Positions 10,222-17,095 of a DNA stretch of 64,000 nucleotides are shown here, piece by piece. The position numbers and the translations under genes were made by a program. Origin of the DNA: Natronomonas salina (lineage in GTDB: Archaea > Halobacteriota > Halobacteria > Halobacteriales > Haloarculaceae). The stretch's first letter is position 1; the number at the start of each line of letters is the position of its first letter. Location: NCBI RefSeq assembly GCF_013391105.1, contig NZ_CP058335.1, positions 3,658,001-3,722,000 of the forward strand, given 5' to 3'. The notes below the pieces were generated by a model that was not told the DNA's origin, made no database searches, and saw only the letters and a list, made by a program, of their open reading frames with translations.

Positions 10222-10233
10222 CCGAAGATGTTC
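10222..10233. promoter_or_regulatory. NarO-type palindrome shared by divergent genes
   Basis: The sequence cgaagatgttcg lies 37 bp before the PaaB-like ATG on the minus strand and 41 bp before the ATG at 10274 on the plus strand. One site therefore has the conserved spacing in both directions. Confidence 0.7.
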
Positions 10234-10273
10234 GCCGCAAACCGTAGTCGAGCGGCGACCCTACGGCTCGTTG

Positions 10274-10771
10274 ATGCCCTTCCAGTTCCGCCGGACCGAC
10301 GCGGGTTTCGACCGCTACGACGAGTTCTGCCCCGACCGACTCCCGGAGCCGGGGCCGTTCCTCCGGGACTACCCGGTCCTCGAGGGCCGCGAGCACTCGG
10401 CGTTCCACCGGCTGACGGCGCGGCTGTTCGAGGAGCGCGGCGTCTACGACGTGACGTTCGGCTACAACCTCGCCCGCCTGAACCTCGACGCCCGGCACCC
10501 GGACGCCGGCCTCCGGTACGCCCGGGAGTCGGCGGGCGTCCTCCGCGCGGAGTTCACGCCGACGACGCCGTTCTGCCCGCAGGCGGACTCCCTGGCGCGC
10601 GGCGCGCTCCGGGCGTGGAACGACCTGTCGCATCGCCACGAGTACGACCTGGTCCGGGTCAGGCTCCACCCGATGCACCAGGCCAGCGACGACGTGAACG
10701 GCCGACTCCGAGACGGGGCGAGTCAGACCGGTCGGAGCGCCGACAGCAACGACGGCGCGGACGGTCCGTGA
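10274..10771 (+). CDS. MIP18/PaaD-like protein
   Basis: A 165-residue protein. Residues about 95-140 (RAEFTPTTPFCPQADSLARG ... YDLVRVRLHPMHQ) follow the MIP18/PaaD/SufT pattern of a beta strand, TPTTPxCP, a helix and a second VxVxxxP strand. Such domains help assemble or insert Fe-S clusters. The N-terminal half (FDRYDEFCPDRLPEPG...) is unassigned. It is divergent from the PaaB-like/rSAM pair and shares their operator. A PaaB-like and a PaaD-like protein side by side is notable. Its 3' end overlaps the convergent membrane-protein gene by 49 bases. A TTG just before the ATG is an alternative start. Confidence 0.6.
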   Translation: MPFQFRRTDAGFDRYDEFCPDRLPEPGPFLRDYPVLEGREHSAFHRLTARLFEERGVYDVTFGYNLARLNLDARHPDAGLRYARESAGVLRAEFTPTTPFCPQADSLARGALRAWNDLSHRHEYDLVRVRLHPMHQASDDVNGRLRDGASQTGRSADSNDGADGP

Positions 10772-12030
10772 CGCGCCAGCACTGACAGCAGGTTCGCGAC
10801 GACGAGGAGGACCCCGAGACCGAGGAGGCCGAACCCGGCGGCCGCCGCGCCCGGGACCGTCGTCGCTGGTGCCGCGACGAGCAGGCCGATCCCGGCGGTC
10901 GTCGCCACGAGGTCGACGCGGGCGACCCGCGCCTCGTAGAGGTCGTCGACCATCGGCACCGGGTCGCGGCCGAGACGGTCGCTGTACCGGCCGACCCAGA
11001 CGACGAACGGGACGACGTGGTACAGCGACCCGACGACGACGAGGCCGACGACGCCGAGCGGGAGGAGCCTGTCGGCGCCCGCCGGACCGAGGACCGTCGT
11101 CGGGTCGGTCGGCGCGACGAGCCACGCCGGAGCGGTGAGCGCGACCCACCCGGCCAGCGCGACCGCGACGAGCCCGTAGCGCCGGAGCATCGGCGTCAGA
11201 CCGACTCGCGTCTCGAGGAGCCGGCGAGCGAGGACGACCGCGACGCAGGCGGCGGCGACCAGGACGAGAAGGGCGCCGGCGCGGCCGAGCCAGGTCGCCC
11301 CGAACAGTCGGCCGCCGGCCAGCGCGAGCACGCCGACGGGGTAGCCGTAGGTCTCGACGGTCTGCAGGCGTCGTTCGAACGCTCCGAGGTCGGTCTGGGT
11401 GAACATCGTCGCGAGCTGGTAGAGCGCGCCGAAGACGGTCGTCAGGACGACGCCGAAGACGGCCAGCGTGACGTGGGCCGCACGGAGCGCCGACGGGTCG
11501 ACCGGTGGCGCGACGAGTCCCGCGTAGGTGGCCGCGAGCGCGAGGCCGACGCCCGTCGCGAGCACGACGAAGCCGAGCGTCCACGCGAAGTGGAACTCCG
11601 TGACGTCCAGCGGCCGCGCCGCGGCGAGCGTCCGCGCGAGGTTGTACGCGAACAGCCAGAAGCCCGCGATGGCGACGACGCCGCCGACCACGAGGAGCCG
11701 GGGACGGCCGGTGGCCATCCCGGCGACGAGCAGTGGGACGCCGGCCGCGACGAGCCACAGCTGGCCGACGGACAGCCGTCGAGAGTGGAGGTCGACGCCG
11801 GACCAGACGGGCACGAACTGCGTCATTGCGCCGAGGATGGTGACGCCGACCCAGCCGGCCAGCAGGAGGTGGAGCGCGGCCGTCGCGACGGCCGGCGCGT
11901 CGGCCAGCCCCGCGTATCCGGCCAGGACGAGCGCGCCCGCGAGGAACGCGAAGCCGACGAGGAAGTGGACCAGCGGGACGGTCATCGGCGGCCCCCGCTC
12001 GGTCGAGAGACCGCCGGGGATGGCGCTCAC
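10723..12030 (-). CDS. Multi-spanning membrane protein, heme-copper oxidase subunit I-like
   Basis: A 435-residue protein with about 12 membrane spans. Histidine-containing spans include HLLLAGWVGVTILGAMTQFV, EFHFAWTLGFV, RAAHVTLAVFGVVLTTVFGA and LYHVVPFVVWVGRYSDRLG, a pattern like orphan heme-copper oxidase subunit I/NnrS-type proteins. It may bind heme or nitric oxide, but the metal ligands cannot be confirmed here. The GTG start keeps the GGLSTERGPPM segment, which resembles the N-terminus of such proteins; an ATG at 11985 is the alternative. It lies 36 bp downstream of the radical SAM gene on the same strand and is probably co-transcribed. Confidence 0.6.
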   Translation of the reverse strand: MSAIPGGLSTERGPPMTVPLVHFLVGFAFLAGALVLAGYAGLADAPAVATAALHLLLAGWVGVTILGAMTQFVPVWSGVDLHSRRLSVGQLWLVAAGVPLLVAGMATGRPRLLVVGGVVAIAGFWLFAYNLARTLAAARPLDVTEFHFAWTLGFVVLATGVGLALAATYAGLVAPPVDPSALRAAHVTLAVFGVVLTTVFGALYQLATMFTQTDLGAFERRLQTVETYGYPVGVLALAGGRLFGATWLGRAGALLVLVAAACVAVVLARRLLETRVGLTPMLRRYGLVAVALAGWVALTAPAWLVAPTDPTTVLGPAGADRLLPLGVVGLVVVGSLYHVVPFVVWVGRYSDRLGRDPVPMVDDLYEARVARVDLVATTAGIGLLVAAPATTVPGAAAAGFGLLGLGVLLVVANLLSVLARHGPSAPSLLSALRPV

Positions 12031-12066
12031 GGCACCACCTCCCGGACCGAGAACGGTCGCGGCGTT

Positions 12067-13182
12067 TCAGCGGTCATCTCTGGGGAGCGGTCCGTCGTAT
12101 CCTTCGGGGAGGTACGCGCAGAGCGGGTCGCTGGCCAGGGGATCGCCGGTCGCCGCGTAGGCCCGCGAGCGGCTCCCGCCGCAGACGTGGCGGTACTCGC
12201 AGGCGCCGCACTTCCCGCGCAGTGCGTCGCGGTCGCGGAGCCGCTCGAACATGTCCGACTCCCGATAGATGGAGGGCAGCGACTCCTCGCGGACGTCGCC
12301 CGCCGGTTCCGGCAGGAACCCGGAAGGGTACACCTCGCCGGTGTGGGAGACGAACGCGAACCCGTCGCCGGCGACGATGCCGCTCCGGCGGCCGACGTCG
12401 TCCGCGTCGGGTGCGGCCGTCGCGTCGCGGTCGCGCTGCATCGAGACCCGGCGGTAGTGGGGTGCCTCGGTGGTCTTCACGCCGAAGGGAGCCGTCCCCG
12501 AGACGGTAGCGAGCCACTCCAGGACTGACTCGGCGCGCTCCGGGGAGACGCTCTCGAGGACCCGGCCGCGCCCCACCGGTACGAGGAAGAACACCGACCA
12601 GAGGACGGCGCCGAGGTCCGCCACCAGTTCCCGGACCGCCGGCAGCGACTCGACGGTCGCCTCGCAGACCGTGGTGTTGATCTGCAGCGGGAGGCCAGCC
12701 ACGCGGGCGGCCTCCGCGGCCTCGACGGTCCGCTCGAAGCTCCCTACCTCCCCGCGGAAGAGGTCGTGGACGGTCTCGGGGCCGTCGATGCTGAGCGCCA
12801 TCCGCCGGAGGCCGGCGTCCGCGAGCGCGTCGACGTCGTCGGCGGACAACCGCTCGGTGCCGCTGGGCGTGAGCGTCATCCGGAGGCCCAGGTCGGCGCC
12901 GTACTCGACCAGTTCGACGACGTCGTCGCGGACCATCGGGTCCCCGCCGGAGAGGACGACCAGCTGCCCCTCGCCGAACGCCCGGGCCTCGTCGAGCAGT
13001 CGCTTGCCCTCCTCCGTCGACAGTTCCCCGGGGTGGCGGTGGGGTCGGGCGTCCGCGCGGCAGTGGTCGCAGGCGAGCTCGCAGGCCTGGGTCACCTCCC
13101 AGACGAGGACGAACGGCCGCTCGTCGGTGTCGACCGCCCGCGGCGACGGCGGGCACGTCGGGGCTCGTTCGCTCGTGGTCAT
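12067..13182 (-). CDS. Radical SAM/SPASM protein, NirJ/AhbD-like
   Basis: A 371-residue radical SAM enzyme with CELACDHC (CX3CX2C) at about residues 33-40 and the SAM-contact LSGGDPM. The C-terminal SPASM segment KCGACEYRHVCGGSRSRAYA...DPLCAYLP closely resembles that of AhbC/AhbD and NirJ, enzymes of siroheme-based heme and heme d1 synthesis. It also fits the TIGR04053-type haloarchaeal subgroup. A tetrapyrrole or peptide substrate is possible. It is divergent from a DUF2249 gene, and two palindromes lie in the 186-bp gap, the nearer one 104 bp before this ATG. Confidence 0.78.
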   Translation of the reverse strand: MTTSERAPTCPPSPRAVDTDERPFVLVWEVTQACELACDHCRADARPHRHPGELSTEEGKRLLDEARAFGEGQLVVLSGGDPMVRDDVVELVEYGADLGLRMTLTPSGTERLSADDVDALADAGLRRMALSIDGPETVHDLFRGEVGSFERTVEAAEAARVAGLPLQINTTVCEATVESLPAVRELVADLGAVLWSVFFLVPVGRGRVLESVSPERAESVLEWLATVSGTAPFGVKTTEAPHYRRVSMQRDRDATAAPDADDVGRRSGIVAGDGFAFVSHTGEVYPSGFLPEPAGDVREESLPSIYRESDMFERLRDRDALRGKCGACEYRHVCGGSRSRAYAATGDPLASDPLCAYLPEGYDGPLPRDDR

Positions 13183-13285
13183 AGCCGACGCCCGGGATCG
13201 ATGCGTCGCTCGTCGCACGGTGCTCGGCGGTGGTCCGCTGGAGTCATACCTCGACGTTCGCGCCCGGCCACCGAGTGTCCGGCCC

Positions 13286-13297
13286 CGAACCTGTTCG
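13286..13297. promoter_or_regulatory. NarO-type palindrome, first of pair
   Basis: The sequence cgaacctgttcg has intact half-sites and lies 104 bp before the radical SAM ATG on the minus strand. Its centre is 33 bp from the second copy, about three helical turns, so both sites face the same side of the DNA. Confidence 0.65.
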
Positions 13298-13318
13298 GCC
13301 GCGGCGCGCGCGACCGGC

Positions 13319-13330
13319 CGAACCTGTTCG
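13319..13330. promoter_or_regulatory. NarO-type palindrome, second of pair
   Basis: The sequence cgaacctgttcg is identical to the first copy and lies 39 bp before the ATG of the plus-strand DUF2249 gene. Confidence 0.7.
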
Positions 13331-13368
13331 GGGGAAGGCTCTGGACCGACGGGACCCTCGAGTCGGGT

Positions 13369-13657
13369 ATGTCCCGCACGACGACCGACGCCGACGACCT
13401 GCCGGTCGCGGAGTGGCGCGAGGCCCTCGACGTGCCGGCGGACCGCCCCCTTCGAACTGCACGACGCCCGCGAACTCCCGCCGCCGGAGCCGCTCACGCA
13501 GACGCTCGAACGGCTCCCCGAACTCGACGCAGAGACGGTGCTCGTCCAGCTGAACGACCGCGAGCCGAAACTCCTGTACCCGAAGCTCGACGACCGGGGA
13601 TACGAGTACGACACCGTCGAGGTCGACGCGGGCGTCGTGACCGTCGTCTGGCGGTGA
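13369..13657 (+). pseudogene. DUF2249 protein with single-base frameshift
   Basis: The ATG opens MSRTTTDADDLPVAEWREAL in one frame. The conserved DUF2249 core (FELHDARELPPPEPL, VLVQLNDREPKLLYPKLDDR, VVTVVWR) is in the next frame. The switch falls at a run of five C at 13446-13450; with four C the reading would be D-R-P-F-E-L-H-D-A-R, as in the family. Total length is 3n+1, consistent with one extra base. DUF2249 proteins are small, often found near denitrification genes, and of unknown function. Sequencing or assembly error, real decay or programmed slippage are all possible. An operator lies 39 bp before the ATG. Confidence 0.7.
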
Positions 13658-13698
13658 GGGCGGCGGAGAATCGCTACGCGAGCGGTGGGAACGCGGCG

Positions 13699-13932
13699 CT
13701 ACTTCTTCGGGAAACTGGCGACGAACTCGTCCGGTGCTCGTCGCTCGACGTCGTAACCCTCGGCGTCGAACGACTCGACCTCGGCGGCGAACTCGTAGAA
13801 CAGGGGCTTCGGCTCGTGGTCGTTGACGATCGTGAGCGTCTCGCCGGCCGCGAGGTCCTCGAACGCGTCGTGGATCTTCGGGTGGCGGTCGGCGGGCGGT
13901 ACGTCGCGGACGTCGAGTAGTGTATCGGACAT
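13699..13932 (-). CDS. DUF2249 protein
   Basis: A 77-residue DUF2249 domain: LLDVRDVPPADRHPKIHDAF, a Gly-Glu turn (AAGETLTIVNDHEPKPLFYE) and a short C-terminal strand. The motif NDHEPKPL with its histidine is the family's most conserved patch and has been suggested to contact a metal or cofactor in related proteins; that is not established. It is the second gene of a two-gene operon, 1 bp after another DUF2249 gene. Confidence 0.8.
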   Translation of the reverse strand: MSDTLLDVRDVPPADRHPKIHDAFEDLAAGETLTIVNDHEPKPLFYEFAAEVESFDAEGYDVERRAPDEFVASFPKK

Positions 13933-13933
13933 G

Positions 13934-14263
13934 TCAGGGGTGGGTCGGTCGAGGCGGTCGGTCGGTTCTCGGACGGCGTCGCTCCCGGGAGCGTCCGGTC
14001 TCGCCGTCCCGGTCGTCGCGTCGTTCGGTGCCCGGCGCCGTGACGCGGACGCGCCACACGTCGGGTGCGACGCGGACGGACTCGTAGATCCAGCCGTTCC
14101 GATCGAGGGCGTCGTACAGCGGCACCGGTGCGGCGCCGGCGACGATCTCGACCGTCTCGCCGGGGCCGAGGTCGCCGAGGGCGGCGACGACGGCGTCGTA
14201 GGGCGGCGACTCGAGCGATCGCACGTCCAGCGTCCTGGTCGGACCCGTCACGTCGGCGGGCAT
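13934..14263 (-). CDS. DUF2249 protein with basic tail
   Basis: A 109-residue protein. Residues 1-75 are a DUF2249-like domain (TLDVRSLESPPYDAVVAALG, GETVEIVAGAAPVPLYDALD). It lacks the NDHEPK/NDREPK histidine or arginine patch of the other two copies, so it is the most diverged. An Arg/Asp-rich tail follows. It is the first gene of the DUF2249 pair. Its operator lies inside the 3' end of the upstream regulator gene, exactly 39 bp before this ATG, so the pair probably has its own oxygen-responsive promoter. Confidence 0.72.
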   Translation of the reverse strand: MPADVTGPTRTLDVRSLESPPYDAVVAALGDLGPGETVEIVAGAAPVPLYDALDRNGWIYESVRVAPDVWRVRVTAPGTERRDDRDGETGRSRERRRPRTDRPPRPTHP

Positions 14264-14267
14264 GCGC

Positions 14268-14951
14268 CTAGTTCGCCTCCGGACCCGGGTGGTCGTTCTC
14301 TCGAACACGTTCGGGCGCGACGAGGTGCCGCTCGACGAACCGTCGGACGACGAGTCCCTCGGCGCGGTGGAGCGTCTCACTGCAGGTCGACTTCGCGATG
14401 CCCGCGTCCTCCGCGAGCTGGGTCAGCGAGCACTCCCGGGGCGTGTCGTAGTAGCCCGCCTCGACGGCGGACAGCAGGAGGTCGCGCTGCCGCGGCGAGA
14501 GCAGCTGCTCGGGGTCGGCCTCGTCGTGGATGGCGTCGACGGTGAAGGAGTGGCCGAACGCCTCCAGCTGGTCGCCGAGTTCGGAGAGCCGGTCGTTGGA
14601 GGCCCGCACCTCGACGTTCGCGACGCCGTCCTGGATGACGACGGGCGGCTCGATGGGGATCCGGGAGGCCTGCGCCGACAGCAACAGCAGCGGCGCCGTC
14701 GTCTCGATCTGGACGATGACCTGCTGACCGGAGCGCTGCAGTGGCTCGAGGTCGGTCATCGCGGGGTGTTCGGCCATCGCGCGGACGACGGCCTCCATCT
14801 CCGGGGCGGTCACCTGCAGGAGCGCGAAGCCGACGCCGTCGTCGCCGGGCATCGCCGCGAGGACGCGGACCGTCGCCTCGGGGTGGTCGGTCGAGACGTC
14901 GCGGATCCAGGTCCCCTCGGGGAGGTCGACGCTGAGCTGTGCCAGGGGCAT
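14268..14951 (-). CDS. Bat-type HTH transcription regulator
   Basis: A 227-residue haloarchaeal regulator. The N-terminal about 150 residues form the mixed alpha/beta sensory region typical of Bat-like proteins. The C-terminal HTH_10 domain (SPRQRDLLLSAVEAGYYDTP, then LTQLAEDAGIAKSTCSETLH) binds DNA. No GAF or PAS domain is present. It is divergent from nosZ (242-bp gap) and precedes the DUF2249 pair, so it probably controls genes of the island together with NarO. It lacks the CXCX7C cysteine set of NarO. Confidence 0.85.
   Translation of the reverse strand: MPLAQLSVDLPEGTWIRDVSTDHPEATVRVLAAMPGDDGVGFALLQVTAPEMEAVVRAMAEHPAMTDLEPLQRSGQQVIVQIETTAPLLLLSAQASRIPIEPPVVIQDGVANVEVRASNDRLSELGDQLEAFGHSFTVDAIHDEADPEQLLSPRQRDLLLSAVEAGYYDTPRECSLTQLAEDAGIAKSTCSETLHRAEGLVVRRFVERHLVAPERVRENDHPGPEAN
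14302..14313. promoter_or_regulatory. NarO-type palindrome inside a coding 3' end
   Basis: The sequence cgaacacgttcg has intact half-sites and lies within the last codons of the Bat-type regulator. It is exactly 39 bp before the ATG of the DUF2249 pair, which argues it is a working operator and not chance. Confidence 0.65.
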
Positions 14952-15090
14952 ACGCGTGGGTACGCGAAGAACCCAGAAAAGGGGGTGAGCGCGGTCCCAG
15001 CTGCTGGGAATCCGTCGGCTCCCCGGTCGGGTTCGGAGCGGCTCGGGGGCGCCTGAAGTCCGCCGTTCGGGGTCTCCTCAGCCTCCGGCC

Positions 15091-15102
15091 GAACATGTTC
15101 GA
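15091..15102. promoter_or_regulatory. NarO-type palindrome upstream of nosZ
   Basis: The sequence cgaacatgttcg is a perfect palindrome. It lies 92 bp before the nosZ ATG. A TATA-like gtatacg at about 15138-15144 follows it by about 36 bp, so the nosZ transcript probably has a leader of about 30 bases. Confidence 0.7.
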
Positions 15103-15193
15103 GCAGGTCTCAGCCCCCGGGACTCGGCTTCGGGGGGTATACGTTCGGGGTCGCTACGCCCACCTGTAGCACCACCGACCGACCCGACAAACC

Positions 15194-17092
15194 ATGAGCA
15201 ACCACGAACCCACCGACGCGGCCGAGCGGACCGAGACCGACGAACACGACACCGAGATGCTGCTCCCGCAGCTGAACCTCGACCGCCGGGACTTCATGAA
15301 GGCGGGCGCCGTCGCGGGCACCGTCGGCGGCCTGGCCGGCTGTACCGACGTCCTGAACCGCGGCGGTGCGGACGCGACGACCGGCTCCGCTGACGCCCAC
15401 GTCCCGCCGGGCGAACTCGACGAGTACTACGCGTTCCTCAGCGGCGGCCACTCCGGGGACATCCGCGTCCTCGGGCTGCCGTCGATGCGCGAGATCATGC
15501 GCATCCCGGTGTTCAACCACGAGAGCGCCCGCGGCTACGGCTACGACGACGACAGCCGCGAGATGCTCGAGGAGGCGGGCGGCTACTCCTGGGGTGACAC
15601 CCACCACCCGCGCGTCAGCCAGACCGACAACGACTACGACGGCCGCTGGGCCTTCGTCAACGACAAGGCCAACGGCCGGATGGCCCGGATCGACCTGAAG
15701 TACTTCGAGACGGACGCCATCGTCGACATCCCGAACCAGCAGGGGACCCACGGGGCCTGCTGTGTCCTCCCGGACACCAAGTACGTCATCGGCGTCGGCG
15801 AGTTCCGCGTCCCGCTGGAGAACGACGGGCGCGACCTCGACGACCCCGACGAGTACGGCTCCGTCTTCGCCGCGATCGACCCCGAGACGATGAACGTCGA
15901 GTGGGAGGTCCTGGTCGACGGGAACATGGACAACGGGGACGGTGGCAAGGAGGGCAAGTGGTTCTTCACCACCGGCTACAACAGCGAGGGAGGGGTCACC
16001 GAGTCCGAGATGACCCAGTCGGACCGCGACATGGTGAAGGCGTTCAACATCCCCGCCATCGAGGCGGCCGTCGAGGCCGGCGACTACGAGATCATCGGCG
16101 AGGTGCCGGTCGTCGACGGCCGGAAGGACAGCCCGCTGAACAGCGGCGACGAGCCGGTCGTGAAGTACATCCCGACGCCGAAGAGCCCCCACGGGGTCAG
16201 CGTCACGCCGGACAACGAGTACGCCATCGCGAGCGGCAAGCTCGACCCGACGGCCACCGTCATCGACATCGCGGCCCTCGACGAGGTCTCCGACCCCGAG
16301 GAGGCCGTCGTCGGCCGGCCGCGGCTCGGCATGGGGCCGCTGCACACCGCCTACGACGGCCGCGGGCACGCGTACACCACGCTGTTCATCGACTCGCAGG
16401 TCGTCAAGTGGGACATCGAGGCCGCCGTCGACGCCGACCTGGGCAGCGAGGACCCGGTCGTCGAGAAGATCGACGTCCACTACAACCCGGGACACCTCAT
16501 CGCCAGCGAGTCCTACACGGCCGACCCGGCGGGCGACTGGCTCATCTCGCTGAACAAGCTCTCGAAGGACCGGTTCCTGCCCGTCGGGCCGATGCACCCC
16601 GAGAACGACCAGCTGATCTACATCGGCGACGACGAGGAGGGGATGCAGCTCGTGAAGGACAAGCCGTCCTACGCGGAGCCCCACGACGCCTCCATCGTCC
16701 ACAAGTCGAAGATCGATCCCGCGAAGACCTACGACCGCGAGGACCAAGAGGAGTTCGTCGCCGCGGGCGACGAGTCCGTCGAGCGGGTCGCCGACGACCG
16801 CGTCGAGGTGAAGATGTACTCGATGCGCAACGAGTTCGGCTTCCCCGAGGTCACCGTCAAGGAGGGCGACACCGTCGAGATGACGGTGACGAACATCGAG
16901 ACGACGAGCGACATCCTCCACTCGCTGGTGATCCCCGAGTACGACATCAACATCAAGATGGCGCCCCAGGAGACCACGACGGTCACCTTCGAGGCCGACC
17001 AGCCGGGGGTCTACTGGATGTACTGCGGGTTCTTCTGCAGTGCACTCCACCTGGAGATGCGCTCGCGACTGCTCGTCGAGCCGAGGGACTGA
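15194..17092 (+). CDS. nosZ: Nitrous oxide reductase NosZ
   Basis: A 632-residue copper enzyme that reduces N2O to N2 outside the membrane, the last step of denitrification. A twin-arginine signal (LDRRDFMKAGAVAGTVGGLA, Arg31-Arg32) is followed by a lipobox-like AGC. A seven-bladed propeller holds the CuZ site; histidines are visible in GGHSGDIRV, GACC-flanking strands, KSPHGVSV, GPLHTAYDGRGHAY, HYNPGHL and EPHDAS. The C-terminal cupredoxin domain has the CuA ligands CGFFCSALHLEM (Cys611, Cys615, His619, Met622) plus His in SDILHSLV. It is followed 3 bp later by a NosB-like gene and then nosDFY. Confidence 0.97.
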   Translation: MSNHEPTDAAERTETDEHDTEMLLPQLNLDRRDFMKAGAVAGTVGGLAGCTDVLNRGGADATTGSADAHVPPGELDEYYAFLSGGHSGDIRVLGLPSMREIMRIPVFNHESARGYGYDDDSREMLEEAGGYSWGDTHHPRVSQTDNDYDGRWAFVNDKANGRMARIDLKYFETDAIVDIPNQQGTHGACCVLPDTKYVIGVGEFRVPLENDGRDLDDPDEYGSVFAAIDPETMNVEWEVLVDGNMDNGDGGKEGKWFFTTGYNSEGGVTESEMTQSDRDMVKAFNIPAIEAAVEAGDYEIIGEVPVVDGRKDSPLNSGDEPVVKYIPTPKSPHGVSVTPDNEYAIASGKLDPTATVIDIAALDEVSDPEEAVVGRPRLGMGPLHTAYDGRGHAYTTLFIDSQVVKWDIEAAVDADLGSEDPVVEKIDVHYNPGHLIASESYTADPAGDWLISLNKLSKDRFLPVGPMHPENDQLIYIGDDEEGMQLVKDKPSYAEPHDASIVHKSKIDPAKTYDREDQEEFVAAGDESVERVADDRVEVKMYSMRNEFGFPEVTVKEGDTVEMTVTNIETTSDILHSLVIPEYDINIKMAPQETTTVTFEADQPGVYWMYCGFFCSALHLEMRSRLLVEPRD

Positions 17093-17095
17093 CGT

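Noticed and set aside
9881..11758. In-frame N-terminal extension of the radical SAM gene making a protein of over 1000 residues
   Set aside because: The extra part is Arg/Pro-rich shadow sequence overlapping three real genes; the ATG at 9880 lies 2 bp after the PaaB-like gene stop.
15110..17050. A 646-codon open frame opposite nosZ
   Set aside because: Same reason: an antisense shadow with no recognisable domain.
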